Below are positions 39,297-52,642 of a DNA stretch of 64,000 nucleotides, piece after piece. Where the stretch lies: positions 11,550,987 through 11,614,986 of the forward strand of contig JAJLRJ010000006.1 of NCBI GenBank assembly GCA_024195265.1. The letters run 5' to 3'. The notes under the pieces were generated by a model. It did not search any database and was not told the DNA's origin. It saw nothing but the letters and a program-made list of their open reading frames with translations. The stretch is from Dendrophyllia cribrosa (lineage: Eukaryota; Cnidaria; Anthozoa; Scleractinia; Dendrophylliidae). A program made the translations under genes and the position numbers. Position 1 is the first letter of the stretch; every line of letters begins with the position of its first letter.

Positions 39297-39527
39297 ATGG
39301 TAACAAGAGGAACTTTAGGAGAGCGAGAAATAGTTAAAGAAACACGATCCGAAGGCTATTTCGAAATCTTATTTAAAAACTTTCCTGTTTTACTCTCCCA
39401 CCTACGCAGCACCACAGTTTCTTTAGAAACTAATCACTTCATTATTTCGAGTTCTCCGAGCAGACATTTCACGAGTGTTACCATAGTTTTGTGGAAACCG
39501 GGTAAAAATACTATGTATTGCGTTTAG
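39297..39527 (+). CDS. Possible exon conserved in three copies, unknown
   Basis: A 76-codon frame (TRGTLGEREIVKETR..., SHLRSTTVSLETN, VTIVLWKPGKNT) stays open in copy 1, copy 2 (58322-58552) and the diverged third copy (47914-48174). No known family. Conserved openness could be chance over recent duplications. Confidence 0.25.
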   Translation: MVTRGTLGEREIVKETRSEGYFEILFKNFPVLLSHLRSTTVSLETNHFIISSSPSRHFTSVTIVLWKPGKNTMYCV

Positions 39528-39742
39528 AAAATGAACCGAAAAGAAGGAAGGAAAGAAAGAAAAGAAAATCATTTTTTTCCAATGCGTGACTAGAGTAAAT
39601 ATTAAGTGTACCTCAGGTTCCCACCGATCGATAAAATTTGTTTGTTACCGCGAAAAAACACGACTAGTTGAAAGTAAATTATGGGGCAAAATTCGACGTC
39701 CTTGGCTTATTCGTCTGTCAGTAAGTCTTTAGAGTTTGACTA

Positions 39743-40160
39743 AGGCCCCATTTATATTGAAAGGGGATGATCCTTGCGCTAGTAGGATCATCAGAGCGCG
39801 ACATGTTTTCTGCTTTCAGTTTACATGCAAAGAGTTGCATTTGGCCCTAGCGCTAAGATGATCCTAGCGCTAGAATCATCGTATCCGAGAGGTAGGATGA
39901 TCCTAGCCCTAGGATCATCCTACCTCAAAAGTAAACGGTTTCGGGAGCCCCAGGGATATCTTCGCTTTTGTTATTGTCGCACGCCGTCTTGCTTTGCAAC
40001 CACGCCGAACTCAAAGGTACTTGGGCCATCCTGCCGAATTTTTCATGTAAAACCAAATGAAAAGTTGACCCTGGAAGCCACATTTATGCATGTAAACCAA
40101 AAAAATCTCCAAGGATCCTCCTAGCACTAGGATCATCCTCTTTCCATGTAAATAGGGATT
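39743..40160. mobile_element. MITE with internal GATCCTAGCGCTAGGATC palindromes
   Basis: About 32-bp inverted ends (AGGCCC(C/T)ATTTA..., GGATGATCCT). The interior carries several palindromic variants of GGATGATCCTAGCGCTAG. A CGTCGTGGGTCGTGCG microsatellite follows at 40170-40250. Duplicate at 58767-59184. Confidence 0.75.
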
Positions 40161-40563
40161 GAATGGCTTGGGTGGGTTGGTCGTGCGTCATGCATCGTGG
40201 GTTGTGCGTCGTGGGTCGTGCGCCGTGGGTCGTGCGTCGTGCGTGATCGTGGATCAATATTAACAACTGACAGCATAATTATATGTATGTTAGCTTCTTT
40301 TTTTATGCTGCTTTCAAAGGCTCTCTGGCAAAGGCAATTCGAAATTCTGTTGTTTAAGAAAGTCAGTATTTTATATTTGGCAATGAAAACGGCTCTAAAA
40401 AGTCCTTTTGCTTTCATCCCATTTTCGAAGTTGTTTATTTACGTTGTTAACATCATCCTTGTTGTTATTGTTCGCATCATTTTAGTTGATATAAAAGACA
40501 TAACGATTTCGTCGACCATGTGGTCGAGTTGGGCCTCTGTCAAATCATACTAAGTCTATCTCA

Positions 40564-40824
40564 TTGCGCTTACTAATTGTGGCCATTTTATGGAGCAGAT
40601 CGATTATCAATCTCCAAACCAACAACAAGAGCTTGCAAAATGACTTCGTCGATATACGCTTTATCGGGCATCGAGAGTTTTGCTTAGGATCTTACTTCCC
40701 TGTTACTGTCAGTTGTAAGGAAACGGAAGAGGTTATCAGGAGGGAATTTATTTGTGGAAATGGAGGTACAATAGAAGGAAATTTATGTCGTAACGTTTTT
40801 CTAGGGTTTAAGAAGATACTGTGA
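40564..40824 (+). CDS. Possible Cys-containing terminal exon, unknown
   Basis: The frame ends ...FCLGSYFPVTVSCKETEEVI, IRREFICGNGG, NLCRN. Four Cys in 50 residues would suit a small secreted domain, and it lies downstream of the candidate leader exon. Retained in copy 2 (59579-59839). No splice or family proof. Confidence 0.3.
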   Translation: MRLLIVAILWSRSIINLQTNNKSLQNDFVDIRFIGHREFCLGSYFPVTVSCKETEEVIRREFICGNGGTIEGNLCRNVFLGFKKIL

Positions 40825-40930
40825 TTATAAATGCAAAGTTTTTGCAATTATTCCATTAACGTTTATGACGACAATGCCGAATTGCAGATCAACGTTCAAG
40901 AATAATTGTCATAATATATATATATATTTT

Positions 40931-41702
40931 ACAAATTGGTGTGGGAGGGGAGAAATGGACAACTAATTGCCTCATAATCTTTGGATCACCAACCTATTCT
41001 CGTTAGGAAGACGATTCACAGCGAATTCTGAAATATATACATAGACAGTTACATTGAGAACAGAAATTTTCACAACAAAAATTATGAGTGAAAAAGTGCC
41101 TCAGCCGGGAGTTGAACCCGGGTCTCCTTTTGACCGGACAGATGCCTTAACCACTAGGCCACTGAGACAACCACACTTACACAAACACAAACAACACATT
41201 TGTGGCTTCATAGTGGAAAGCTCTTGGGAGACATTTACACAAATTATGCAATTAGGATCGCGTCACTTTACCCAGTCGTTCAGCGATTCACAGTCCACTC
41301 CCCAAGGAAATTAAATTACAAATTGGTGTGGAAAGGGAGATATGGACAACTAATTGCCTCATAATCTTTGGATCACCAACCTATTCTCGTTAGGGTTCAA
41401 CTCCCGGCTGAGGCACTTTTTCACTCATAATCTTTGTTGTGAAAATTTCTGTTCTCAATTTAACTGTCTATGTATATATTTCAGAAATCGCTGTGAATCG
41501 CCTTCCTAGCGAGAATAGGTTGGTGATCCAAAGATTATGAGGCAATTAGTTGTCCATATCTCCCTTCCCACACCAATTTGTAATTTAATTTCCTTGGGGA
41601 GTGGACTGTGAATCGCTGAACGACTGGGTAAAGTGACGCGATCCTAATTGCAGAATTTGTGTAAATGTCTCCCAAGAGCTTTCCACTATGAAGCCACAAA
41701 TG
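40931..41702. repeat. Inverted pair of tRNA-derived SINE-like copies
   Basis: 40931-41118 is inverted at 41395-41590, and 41170-41320 is inverted at 41585-41702. One copy includes a full tRNA-like head; the other only its 3' half. A third fragment of the tail lies at 41315-41395. Confidence 0.7.
41097..41169 (-). repeat. tRNA-like SINE head (not a functional tRNA)
   Basis: On the minus strand a 7-bp acceptor stem (TGTCTCA/TGAGGCA), A-box-like TGGCCTAGTGG and B-box GGTTCAACTCC are present, and a T-arm CCGGG/CCCGG folds. The anticodon loop lacks U33, the anticodon stem is poor, and the copy is embedded in a repeat, so I call it a SINE promoter head. Confidence 0.65.
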
Positions 41703-41704
41703 TA

Positions 41705-42410
41705 AAGCGACAAATTTGATGAAAACGACGAGTTGGCGAAAGCGGCGAAACTGACGAAATTTCGCCACGATTTTTGAAGAAGTTAGAAGATTTTATGCGA
41801 ATGAGCTGGCTCAGAGGGCCCGACGAAAGCGGCGGATTTGACGAAAACGACGAATTTGGCAAAAATGACGTAACTGACGAAATTTCGCCAAGATTTTCGA
41901 CGAACTTGGAAGATTTTATAAATGCGAATGAGCTGGCTCGGGGTCCCAACGAAAGCGACGGATTTGACGAAAATGACGAATTTGGCCAAAGTGGAAAAAC
42001 TGATGAAATTTCGCCAAGATTTTTGACGAACTTGGAAGATTTTATGTGAATGAGTTGACTCGAAGGGCCCGACGAAAGTGACGGATTTGACAAAAACGAC
42101 AAATTTGGCGAAAATGGCGAAACTGACGAAATTTCGCCAATATTTTTGACGAACTTGGAAGATTTTATGCGAATGAGCTGGCTCAGAGGGCCCGACGAAA
42201 CCGACGGATTGGACGAAAACGACGAATTTGGCGAAAATGGCAAAACTGACGACATTTCGCCAAGGTTTTTATGAAATTGGAAGATTTTTTGCAAATGAGC
42301 TGGTTCAGAGGGCCCGACGAAAGCGACAGATTCGACGAAAACGGCGGATTTGGCGAAACTGACAAAATTTCGTTAAGGTTTTTGACGAAATTGGAAGATT
42401 TTATGCGTTC
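41705..42410. repeat. 123-bp satellite array, ~5.7 units
   Basis: GAGCTGGCTC-type words recur at 41803, 41930, 42052, 42175 and 42297 (spacing 122-127). Each unit carries sub-repeats of GACGAAAACGACGAATTTGG. 123 is divisible by 3, which produces long ORFs in several frames on both strands; these are not genes. Confidence 0.9.
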
Positions 42411-45170
42411 ATCATACTGTGTAAAATCTGTTATCTGATCACATAGTGACAAGCATGCAGGCAGGGTATCACTATGGTGAACTTTAAAAGTTCAGGACAC
42501 TTTGTGATGTCTATCATGGAGCAGCATGGCCCCCTCTGCCTGTTTAACAAATACACTATATTTGACAGACTTAATTGTCATTTTCATTTACTTAATATAT
42601 GAAAGAATTATGTGTCATGAACTTTTATAGTTGAAAACACTTTGTGATGCCTATCATGGAGTAGCAAATTGTAATAATTTGCAATGACTATTACAGTTAT
42701 TTAAAAATTCTGCATGCATTGACAATCCAAAAACATTAGGGTAAAAGTTTATTAGATTTAGACCAAATATTATAGTCTCCATAGCAGTTGTTATTTGGGT
42801 TGTCACGGGAGGTGCATTGCGTATATGCCAATTCTCCTGGATTTGGAACTAATCTCCTGGTTTCTCAACGACTCACAAAAGCTCCCTATTTTTCATCTTT
42901 AACAGGGTGACACCTTTGCATTACATGACAACCCAAACAACGGTTGTGATGTAGACTAAAACAAAAAGGTCGATCGAGAAGCACAGTTGGTGTCATACAT
43001 TTCTCATTCATTTTATTAGTACATGTGAAGATTATATAGTTTTATCATAATTCCAGATTTTAAGGCAATCACCCCTTTCAAGTTGAAAACGAAAATGATA
43101 AATAAGATGGTGGGAAACATTTACTATACATTAAGTATAAAAGATTATGGAAATTGAGATATCTCAGTGCCTATCAAACAAAAAAATTTAAAACATGGAG
43201 AGTGCTTGTACCATTTGTTTTCATTGGTTATAAGGTTTTGTGAAACCCACTGACTTGTTTGTTTTATCAACATGCATACACATCATTTGTGCAGACAGGA
43301 AAGAGATTAATGCGACAATCTTTACATTGGGTGTTAATAAAACTGGAATTTAGTAAAACGTATTTCAAAAAAGAGGAAAACAAGTTATTAACAAAATAAA
43401 CTCAAAATGATAATAAGAAATGAAGGAGATTTTTCATTGAAGTTGTGTCTATGGTTATTTTAAAACAAAGAGGTGAAGATTGCCAATAAAAAAGCGAAGA
43501 TCTTTTTTGCGCTTATTGAACACTTAGGATGAAAAGGTTTATGTCAAATAGGTCGTAGCAAAATAACAAAACTTTGTGAAAAAAATGTTACATTCCTGAT
43601 TTGTTATTATAAGTTTGACTGTTTGGGCACCAGTCCTCAACGGTATGAAACCAGGCAATGTCACCAATTTTAGCTCCCAGTAACGTATTTCAATGCAATC
43701 TGATCAAATGCAAAGTTTTCATCAATCTAATCTGATGTTATTGGATTTTTTCCAAATACTATGTTATTCCATTTTGTTATTAAGCATAAACCCTCTATTA
43801 AGCGGACACCAGTTTGGGTCTCAAAATTTGCTTCCCATATTTACTGAAATTGAACCTGTTTTCAGCGGACCCCCTATTAACTCTTTAGTTACTCTTTAGT
43901 TATTTTTTTAAGGTTCTTGATAACATTTGGAGTAGGTACAAATGAACACCCCATAAGAGCGTATAACTATATATTTTGAATTCTCAATAAATTATATGCA
44001 AAATGACGTTAATTATTAATGTTAATAAAAAGTACCTAAAATGGCTAAATTATTAATTAATTAATTCACAAATGCAAAAAATTACCAAATTTAATTTGTG
44101 CCTTGATTATGCAGATAATGCCTTACTGCATGAATTTGAGAGTCACAATCGTACACAAACGTAATTATTTTCGTCTTCATTACTGAAACCTGATTCCTCG
44201 GCGTCAGCTCCATCATTCTGTGGAAATTCTTCCTCTCTCATAATAGTGAAAGCATTCTATCACGATCATTTGGAAAGCCGTACAAGTACACGTGGTTATC
44301 ATCGATCGACTCATCTTCGGATTCTGAGCTATCAAAGTTACTCTCAGGATCTTCATTTTCAGCTTAAATCCGCTCCAAGGTTTCTTCACGTATCAAATGT
44401 GAAGTCATTTAAATTTCCCCGCGATCAAATGTCATAAACACACGAATATTCCTAAAAACCTACGCTTATAGAACGTGGGATATAGGCTATGTGTCATTGT
44501 TGTCATCAGTCTCGCGGCATGTTTTTAGAACGAGAGATATACATGTTATTTTTATTTTTAGCGCGGCATGCTTTTGAATGAATTAGTTTCTGCGTACCGC
44601 ACTTACCGCGTAGCCGGCAAGCAGAAGTTATTCAAAATGAAAGGGTATTCTGCAGTTAAGCCAGAAATTCTATGAAAAAAGAAACACATAAAAAAGGGAC
44701 AACAAGCTTTCAAAAACGAACAATGTATTCACATAAGCACTTGTTTGCCTGGAAAAGCAAAAAGCCTCCAAGTAAAATTCATCGCAAGCATTATTCCGTT
44801 GGAAGCGTGAATAATTTGCACGCGGCTGATACAAAACACACCGTGTTACTGATAATAAACAAGCCAAACAATGTCAGCCTAGCCGTAAAAAAAAAACTAT
44901 GCAAAAGAACTTAGCAAGATAGTGTTTAGGTCTTAAAGAAAAACCCTTCCAGTTTCAGTGTGTATCAGTATCGGTAGCGTGGTTGTGACCTGTAAAATGT
45001 GACGTCTGCTTTGTATTAGCCAATTTTTGCGGCTGTTTTGTACCGAAATTGTGTATGTTTGTTAACATTTCAAGAATGTTATTAGAAATTTGCGGAATAA
45101 TTTAATGCTACGATGTAAACCCTCAATCAAACAATTGCAGGAAGAGTTCGAAAATCTAGCATACAAGCAT
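42411..45170. other. AT-rich intergenic sequence
   Basis: Nothing firm. On the minus strand at about 44100-44400, DESIDDNHVYLYGF and nearby acidic stretches resemble the acidic head of a transposase, with frame breaks; too weak to call. Confidence 0.4.
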
Positions 45171-45184
45171 ACAATTATTTGCAT

Positions 45185-45450
45185 AATTTTGGCTGATTTG
45201 ACAAATTTGACGAAATTTCGCCAAAATCGCCAAATCCGCCAAAATCGCCAAATCCGCCAAAATTGTCAAATCCGCCAAATCCGCCATCATAGCAGGGTGA
45301 AATCTATTAAAATTATTTGCATAATTTTGGCTGATTTGACGAGTTTGACAAAATTTCGCCAAAATCGCCAAGTCTGCCAAAATCGCCAAATCGTTTCGCC
45401 AAATCGTTTCGCCAAATCGTTTCGCCAAATCGTTTCGCCAAAATCGCTAT
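45185..45450. repeat. Short-period CGCCAAATC tandem array
   Basis: Repeated CGCCAAAATCGCCAAATC and TTTCGCCAAATCG units in two blocks, separated by a repeat of ATTTGCATAATTTTGGCTGA. Related in word content to the 123-bp satellite. Confidence 0.85.
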
Positions 45451-46454
45451 TTTCGTAGTTGCCTGCATTTATGGACATATTAAGTGCTTCTTTATTATTC
45501 AGAAGACATGGAATGACGTTTTTTGGATGTCAGGCAAAAGTGGATTACAGATACATTGTTTTTCACTCGATTAGGCTGTGGACCGTTATTTAAACTGCGA
45601 GTTGAGAGTAGTTAACTTATTATGTAGTGCAGATTGACTTATTGGTTTTAATTAGGATCATCTAGAACACAGACAAGGATTCCGTAACAAAACATTAGTG
45701 ACGTACATTGCTTTATATCAAACTTCGAGACGCAGGACTATCAGATTTCTCTAATACTGGAAATCAAAACTCCATACGACCAAAGGCCCCTGTAAGCCAA
45801 CCTGCGAAAAAGAAATGCTCTACATATCGCTGGCTCATATTTGAGCGACCTTTCCTTACAATCAAGGGCTCCTCATTGAGCCAACTCGTAAATATGAAAC
45901 GCTCTAAATGAAAGATTCTACACGAAATGTGCAGAGGCTATAAGTACGACCCGAGGGCAGTACTTCGGTATTTATTTTGTGATTAGAAAATCAGTTCCGT
46001 AAAGGAGTATCAAAGGATTTTGCGTCACCCGATCGCGAATGCAAGATGAATATTTTATCAAGTCACTCTCGAGTATGCGATGGAAAAAGAATCCTTAGTA
46101 CTTTGCTGGAGCCATAATTGCTGCTGGAAGATGGAACGATATTACAAATTAAGTTTGTGACAAAAATTTTAGATTATATTAATTATAAATTGTCAGGCTT
46201 ATCTAAATGCCGGAATCCGAGTGTGGATATAACTGCCATCGTGTCATTTGAATCTTCTACCGCGAGCTAACGTTCCCGCCAGGATTAGAAAATGCTTGAT
46301 TTGAGTGTAAAAGCAACTGTTAGCAATTTGAGCTATAGAGAAGTAGCTGCTTTTGATAGTTACATTTTATTATTTTAACAAAGATAAGCGTTAAAACGCG
46401 TGTCTCTGTTGAAAAACACATTACAATTCTGCAGATTATTTTAATGTTCCATCA

Positions 46455-48340
46455 AAGAACTCTTAAATCAGTTTCTCCTAAACAGTTAAAACTATACTAG
46501 GAGGAAAAGATAAAATAAAATAATACAATAATATAATTATAACTAAATGCAGAGCTGGCTGTCCGTGTAATAAAAGCCTGACGTAGAGAACGAATTTAAA
46601 GCCACTAAGATGCTCCAGGTGGGAGTTAGAATTCCGAGTTCGAGTTAGAATTTCAAGTTTGAATTGGAATTTCGAAGCAGAAAGTTAAATTGTATAAAGC
46701 ATTGTGATATTTACGCGAGCAGTCATGCCAAGTTGGACTTGGTAGGTAAGCGTGATTAAACGGTTAGGAAATTCAAATAAAAAGTCCCAGGCAAACCAGG
46801 TGCGAAGAGACGGTACCGCAAAAGTGTAAACTTTGTTGTGGAGTGACCATTCGCAATAACATGTTGCTTTTAATTTTCTTTAAAATTTAATTATTTTAAA
46901 CATAATCAAACCAAACTTTAAACTATGATACAAACTACGTCAAAATAAAATTGAATTGACATTTAAATTACTTTTTCTGATAGTGCTGGTTTTTTTAAAC
47001 ACTGCGTCCTTTAAGTAATGTTTAAAACACGAACAGCAGTGTTTTATCAAGTTTAAAAATTCGAGCGCGAAGCACGATAATTTTTAGACTTGATCAAACA
47101 CGTGCTGTGAGTGTTTTGAACGGCTTCAGACACAAACCGCCAAAAGTGTGTCCCTACGGAGATCAAACAAATGTGCTTTTTGTGCAGAGAGGATATTAGC
47201 ATACGAGAAAAACAAGTAGACTGATTAGCATACAGCACATGTGCCACACTGGCTTCGACGAGGTGACCATGGCTTCCCGGCAACTGTCGAAAGTTTTGGG
47301 ATTTTAAAGTTCTGAGGAAAAAAATAATCCATGAAAAATGCTATACCAAAGTTGACAGGTACGGTGGATAATATGTCTAACAATTTTTATTCATTGGCAT
47401 TGAACGAGTAGAAATAAGCAGCTAGCATCTCTGAACCACTCGCTTTCCTACCAATTTACACGTGGGCGCTGGTGTCATTCAAATAACGGCTTACTTGCTA
47501 AACTGTTGGTTGCTTATTTTGTTGGAGAAGATTCCATATATAATAGAATGGCAAAAGGCTACATATCGTAAAACGGTACTGAAAAAAAAAATTTAAAGTC
47601 ACCATTTGTTGTACTAAGAATCCTGAATAATTACTACCAACATTAGTATTTTTTTAAAAAGATTACTAATAAGGAAAAGAAACCTATTGTCTTTTACCTT
47701 TATTAGTATTCTTTATATAAAGAATACTAATGAGAGTAACTTTTTATGTAAAGAATACTAATGAGGTAAAAAACAATCAGCCCCGCACTCCCCTGGGACT
47801 GAAATCAAATCCGCCACCAGGCTTTTCAGAATGACCATGGATTACCAGGTATAAAGGTCCATGCACGTGATGGATTTACGTCGTCATGTTTTGAAATACA
47901 GAATGCATGGGAAATGGAAACAGTTTTCCTTGTTTCTATAGTGATAGTAACAAGAGGAAGTTTAGGAGAGCGACAAATAGTTAAAGAAACACGAGCCGAA
48001 GGCTATTTCGAAATCTTATTAAAAAACTTTTCTGTTTTACTCTCCCACCTACGCAGCACCACAGTTTCGTTAGAAACTAATCTCTTCATCATTTCGAGTT
48101 CTCCGAGCCGACATTTCACGAGTGTTACCATAGTTTTGTGGAAACAAGGTAAAAATACTTTCTTTTGCGCTTAGAAAATGAACCGAAAGGAAGGAAGGAA
48201 AGAAAAATAAATCATTTGCTTTTTCCTACGCGTGACCAGAGTAAATATTAAGTGTACCTCAGGTTCCCACCTATCGATAAAACTTGTTTGTTACCGCAAA
48301 AAACACGGCTAATTAAAAGTAAACTATTCGTCTGTGAGAA
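46455..48340. repeat. Third, diverged and deleted copy of the duplicated segment
   Basis: 46455-47010 matches about 37285-38030 with deletions; 47880-48340 matches about 39260-39690. The middle part is replaced by unrelated sequence, including a TTAGTATTCTTTATA hairpin near 47690-47770. It lacks the left ~3.7 kb. Confidence 0.8.
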
Positions 48341-49694
48341 TTTAATTCGATCATCATAACCCTTCGGGGACAAAATTGTATATGGCGGGGATCGAATTTA
48401 ATAGCACTTAACATTTATACACGGTTTCTCTTATGTATTTTGCTATTCACTGTCTCCTATTTTTCTGGTTTGTTGATCTCAACAGGCGTGTAAAATGGTT
48501 ATAAATGCTGACAATGTTTCATCTGGTGGGTTAAACACTCGTAGACTTAGCAGTTCAGTTTGCCCAATGATTAAAACACACTTTTGACAGAGTATATCAG
48601 ATGTTCTTTAACCCTATCCAGACCTGCTCTTTTTGACCGTGGCCACCAAATTTACACAGGATAATGTTGACATGACATATTTTCAATATTTTCAATATTT
48701 TCTCAATTTTGAACATATAACAACAAGACTTTAACAGCTACCTTATTTGATGAAAGTCTTATGTTTACTAACACTGTTGGTGTTGTTAACAATAACAGTG
48801 ACGTCATTATGACGTCATATACAATGAAATAACCAACTGAAACGTTCTATAAGGCATATCTCTGAAACAAACGGTAGTGTTCATACCAAAATTTCACATA
48901 TTGATGCAAGAGTAAAAGTTAATGAATTCGTACACTTTGTTGCTATGGTAACAGCATGTGACGTCATAGAAGCGATGAGTACATTTTCTTAAAAACTGGA
49001 ACTTTGCAAATTATGGCTTTTCATGTACGTAATGAAACAGACACGTAATATACTAGAAATAAATTTCCTATTTTATTGTCCGTCATCTTGGATCCGCCAT
49101 CTTGGATCCGCCATCTTGAATTAGTCTTAACGTGTTTATTTCGGTAAAAAACACCGAAAAATAAAGCAAATGGACTGCTAAAGCTTAGTTTATTGTGGGC
49201 AAATGTTTTACAATTCAAAATATGAACCAATAATAATATTATAGAGAGAAACGACCTTTAGTAAAACTTCGATCTGCTATCCTGGATTTTGACATTTTAT
49301 ATTCCACATTTTCCTAAAATTACCGTTAATTAACTTTAATTAATAAACAATTATAACATAATTTGATCAATTATCGCTAAATTAAGTGGAAAATATTAAT
49401 TCAATAAGGGAACTTTGAAATAATCTTGATTAAAGCAAAAAAATGCTAATTTTGTAAAACATAGGTGTCAAAAAGCGGTTGCTATGGAAACGTCAATGTC
49501 GGTGAACAAAGGACGCTAACGTGAAAATGTGTCCAGATAAATTTTAAGTAAAGTCACCAAATTTGGTGGTCATTGCATCGACCGTTTTGAAACGACACAA
49601 GTTCAAAGTTCGAGCGGGCTCCAAAAGTCCCCCCACCCCCGGTCTGGATACGGTAAACTCTTTAATTATTCAAATTTTATCAACCACTCTTTCT
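48341..49694. other. Intergenic, no gene seen
   Basis: Contains a GCCATCTTGGATCC triplication at about 49080-49120. No coding evidence. Confidence 0.45.
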
Positions 49695-49793
49695 TTAACC
49701 CTCGGACGTACACGCAAACTTATACCCCCACCGTGGAATAAAATTTACTAATTTGCCCCCCCTCCCCCCCCCCCCTGTACGTCCGAGGGTTAA
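49695..49793. mobile_element. piggyBac-type MITE (TTAA-flanked)
   Basis: TTAACCCTCGGACGTACA ... TGTACGTCCGAGGGTTAA, 99 bp including TTAA at both ends. CCCT ends and TTAA duplication are typical of piggyBac-mobilised elements. The interior has a poly-C tract. Confidence 0.8.
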
Positions 49794-49914
49794 TAGCACT
49801 TAACATTCACACATTTACCCTATTTTCTGATTTTGTTGGCCTCATTGTCATAAGAGGCGAGTGGAATCATGGAATCGTCATAAGTGCTGACATTGTTAAA
49901 TTTCCCTGATATGG

Positions 49915-50155
49915 GGTTATTTAGAAGCCTTCACCTTGGCAGTCATGAAAATGCAATTCGTTTAATCCAAAAAAATAATTTTATTCTTTTGACGATATAT
50001 TGAAGTTTGACGTGTTCGGTACAAATCATTGCCGTCACTGTTAAAAATAAAAAATAACAATTCACTCGAGAGACCCAGTTATACATCATTTTGGTTTGCT
50101 TAGTTATACCTCAGATGTAGATTAATTTCTTATTTTAACGGTAAACAACTGGTTT
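49915..50155. repeat. Single arm related to the 33-34.5 kb foldback
   Basis: Similar to 33000-33300 in the same orientation (AATGCAATTCGTTT, CACTGTTAAAAAT, ACTCGAG words) at about 75-80%. Confidence 0.6.
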
Positions 50156-51135
50156 AATTCCGTCAATACTACAGCAACCTGATTGGCTGGAATTTATACC
50201 TCTACTGTCAGAAGAATCTTGAAAGGTTTCATCATTAGCTTTCTGAGTGGGTCGGTTGCACGCTTATTTCCGGTTCCACACTTATTTGTGGTTGCACGAT
50301 GATTTCCGGCTGGGATAAATTATTATTTAAAGGCAACTCTTTTCCTTCGCTAGTTTTTGAATGTGCCTTCTTTCCGATTCTTTCGCCCTTTCAATCACAA
50401 AAAAAAAACAATCCACCCCGACAAGACTTACACTTCCTTACTTGGAAATACCCTGAAATACCGGTTATACCCCCCCCCCGAATTTGTAGGTTTATCCACC
50501 TGCAAACAAAAATAACACTTTCTTTATAAGCCCCCCCCCCCCCCCCCCTGGATATTAGCCCTTCCCTTCTTTTCTTTATTTCCTTGATATAAACATTTTA
50601 ACAGAACACAAAACCATTTCAAATAAAAAGTTAGGAACGTATACGGCCAGGAGCCCATATATGGGCTCCTGATACGGCATAGTGCAGAGCAATATTGAAA
50701 TGAAGTGAAAAACGTATTTTAATAAGTCTGATAATGCTGTGTGTTAGTCTCAGCTTATTTCTTATTATCTCATCCTGAAACGGTTTTTTATGCCGCTTAT
50801 AAGCCCCCGGATGTAAGACCCCTACCCATAACCGGTATTTTACGGTATGCTGTAAGAAAGTACGCATCTAGCATGGCAATGGTAGCGACGGACAGGGGTA
50901 CCCACGGGAAAAATGACAAGTGGTTTGCAGTATTGAATCAGTTCTTTCAGTTTCGGCCTTTATTTTCGTTCGATTCCGGGGTTGTGGGAGTCAAATGCAA
51001 TTAAGCCTTTCTGCGGCCCGCATCATTAGCTTTTTCGGCGTTTAATAAGTAATCTCTCCCCGGTCTACTGGGAGTGCATGTGAACGTGACTAGGTCACGC
51101 AACCAACTCATTTATGACCTTTCACTGACCTCTTA
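50156..51135. other. Intergenic with C-tracts and a small palindrome
   Basis: AGGAGCCCATATATGGGCTCCT at about 50649-50670; poly-C at about 50530-50548. No gene seen. Confidence 0.5.
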
Positions 51136-51507
51136 TTAGGGAGCTTAAGCAACGACGACGGCAACGCCAAGGAAAACGTCACTTGAAAAAAGGATTCACG
51201 CTATTTTAAACTACTTTGCAGTTGTTCCAATTTGTTCAGTTTGTCTAATGTGACTGGATTGTCCAGGAGCTGAATTTGAAGGGATGGCTTTCCCGTTCAA
51301 ACGGAGAAAGGAAAATTAACCGTCGTCGGTTCACGTTCTCCACAAAACCTATAATTTGATCATTTGACGTTGTTGTTTTGCAGGGAACGGCAGAGAAATG
51401 TACCAAAATGTAAAACGCACGTGCAGAGGCATTGTTTTCGCTCATTAAACCTATTGTTTTGTGCCGTTCTCGCTGCCGTCACCGTCGTGGTTGCTTAAGC
51501 TCCCTAA
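51136..51507. mobile_element. MITE, TTAGGGAGCTTAAGCAACGA ends
   Basis: The left end TTAGGGAGCTTAAGCAACGACGACGG is inverted at 51480-51507 with few mismatches; 372 bp, no coding capacity. Confidence 0.75.
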
Positions 51508-52642
51508 TATTTACGAGTGATGGTTCCTTGGGAAATGAAGGGATTTCTATGTGTTGTATCGCTAAATGTGAAGATATTTTTCTGTCCTTAATGTTTTCTC
51601 GTACATTTACATTTTATGTCTGCGACATTTGGAAGTCAACAGATATTTTCGCAATGTGAGTATACTGTGTGTAAATGATGAAACTGTAACAACATTTTGC
51701 GAATATCAAATGCTGTAATGTCAAGCAAGCCATGGTTTTTGTTAGATAGCTCTGTAAGACTTCTTGTATTTTTGCTGCTTACAACAAGGAAGAGGCGAGA
51801 AAAGCTAACTTAAACATTATTTTAACTTGAGCCGTTCAATGCCGTATTTTGATACGTCGGCATAAAAGTCGATCAATAATACACATGATTATAGCTTATA
51901 TTTTAACTGAATGCGTCCTAGATAAAAACAAAAACATATGAATATTATAGCCTAAAACATATAAATGTTGTTTTCATAATTTTAAAGACCTGCTTAAGGG
52001 CCAATTTCGCAGTTCCTTGAGTTATTTTCGTTCTTAAGCTCGCCGTCATTGAAATACTTTCAGCGCAATTATAATGCGAAGTTGGTATCAGCCAAAAATA
52101 GCCTTCACGGATAAATCTCTCAGTAGCGCTGTATTTGAGGGCCACCAAAAATAATTTCAGAATAAATAAAAGACAGATTCAGCTATGATGTAGTGTTGTT
52201 TTTTTGCTTAAAAATCATATACCAGACTGCATTTTACCAATTCGAAGTTTGCTTAAATTTGCCTTCTTGTTTACATGGCGAAGATAGGTGTTTTGTACAA
52301 GACCAAAATGATTCTTAAACTTAACATTTCCGACAAAATTCTATTGCAAAAGAAAGTTAAAAAGATGTTTAATTCACTGTGTAATAGGCATTGTAGGACG
52401 CCGAATGTTACGATAACAGGAGCGTGTTGAAAATGGTCCAAAATGGCCAAAATTCAATGGTCCATGAAAGTACCCGCGGCTAATTTTCGACTTATCGAAA
52501 TTTTGAAAAAAAGCAAAATGAAATCGAACCTTTTAAACCCATTTTCGAAAATAGGTCACTAAATAGGTTCTTTTGGTAAAATAAAAAGAAATTCGAAATT
52601 TGGCCTCCGTCCGCGGATTCTCGATGTTTACAGACATCCGCT
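51508..52642. other. Intergenic, no gene seen
   Basis: AT-rich, no convincing ORF. Its right end (TCCGCTCTTAAG) abuts the second duplicated segment. Confidence 0.5.

Larger units (their letters stand above)
33614..40912. repeat. 7.3-kb duplicated segment, copy 1
   Basis: Nearly identical to 52643-59928 (offset ~19.03 kb at the left, ~19.02 kb at the right). The homology starts at CTTAAGTCATCC and stops at AATAATTGTCATAA. It includes the nested Tc1/mariner-type element, a TATAAAAG-containing stretch at 37061, a possible secreted-peptide exon and a MITE. Confidence 0.9.

Noticed and set aside
41097..41169. tRNA gene
   Set aside because: Acceptor and T arms fold, but U33 is missing and the anticodon stem is poor; it is part of a repeat with a second, truncated copy, so a SINE head.
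41686..42452. Overlapping 68-202 residue ORFs on both strands
   Set aside because: Produced by the 123-bp satellite, whose unit length is a multiple of three.
44100..44400. piggyBac-type transposase acidic head on the minus strand
   Set aside because: Acidic residues and VYLYGF are suggestive, but the frame is broken and no catalytic region follows.
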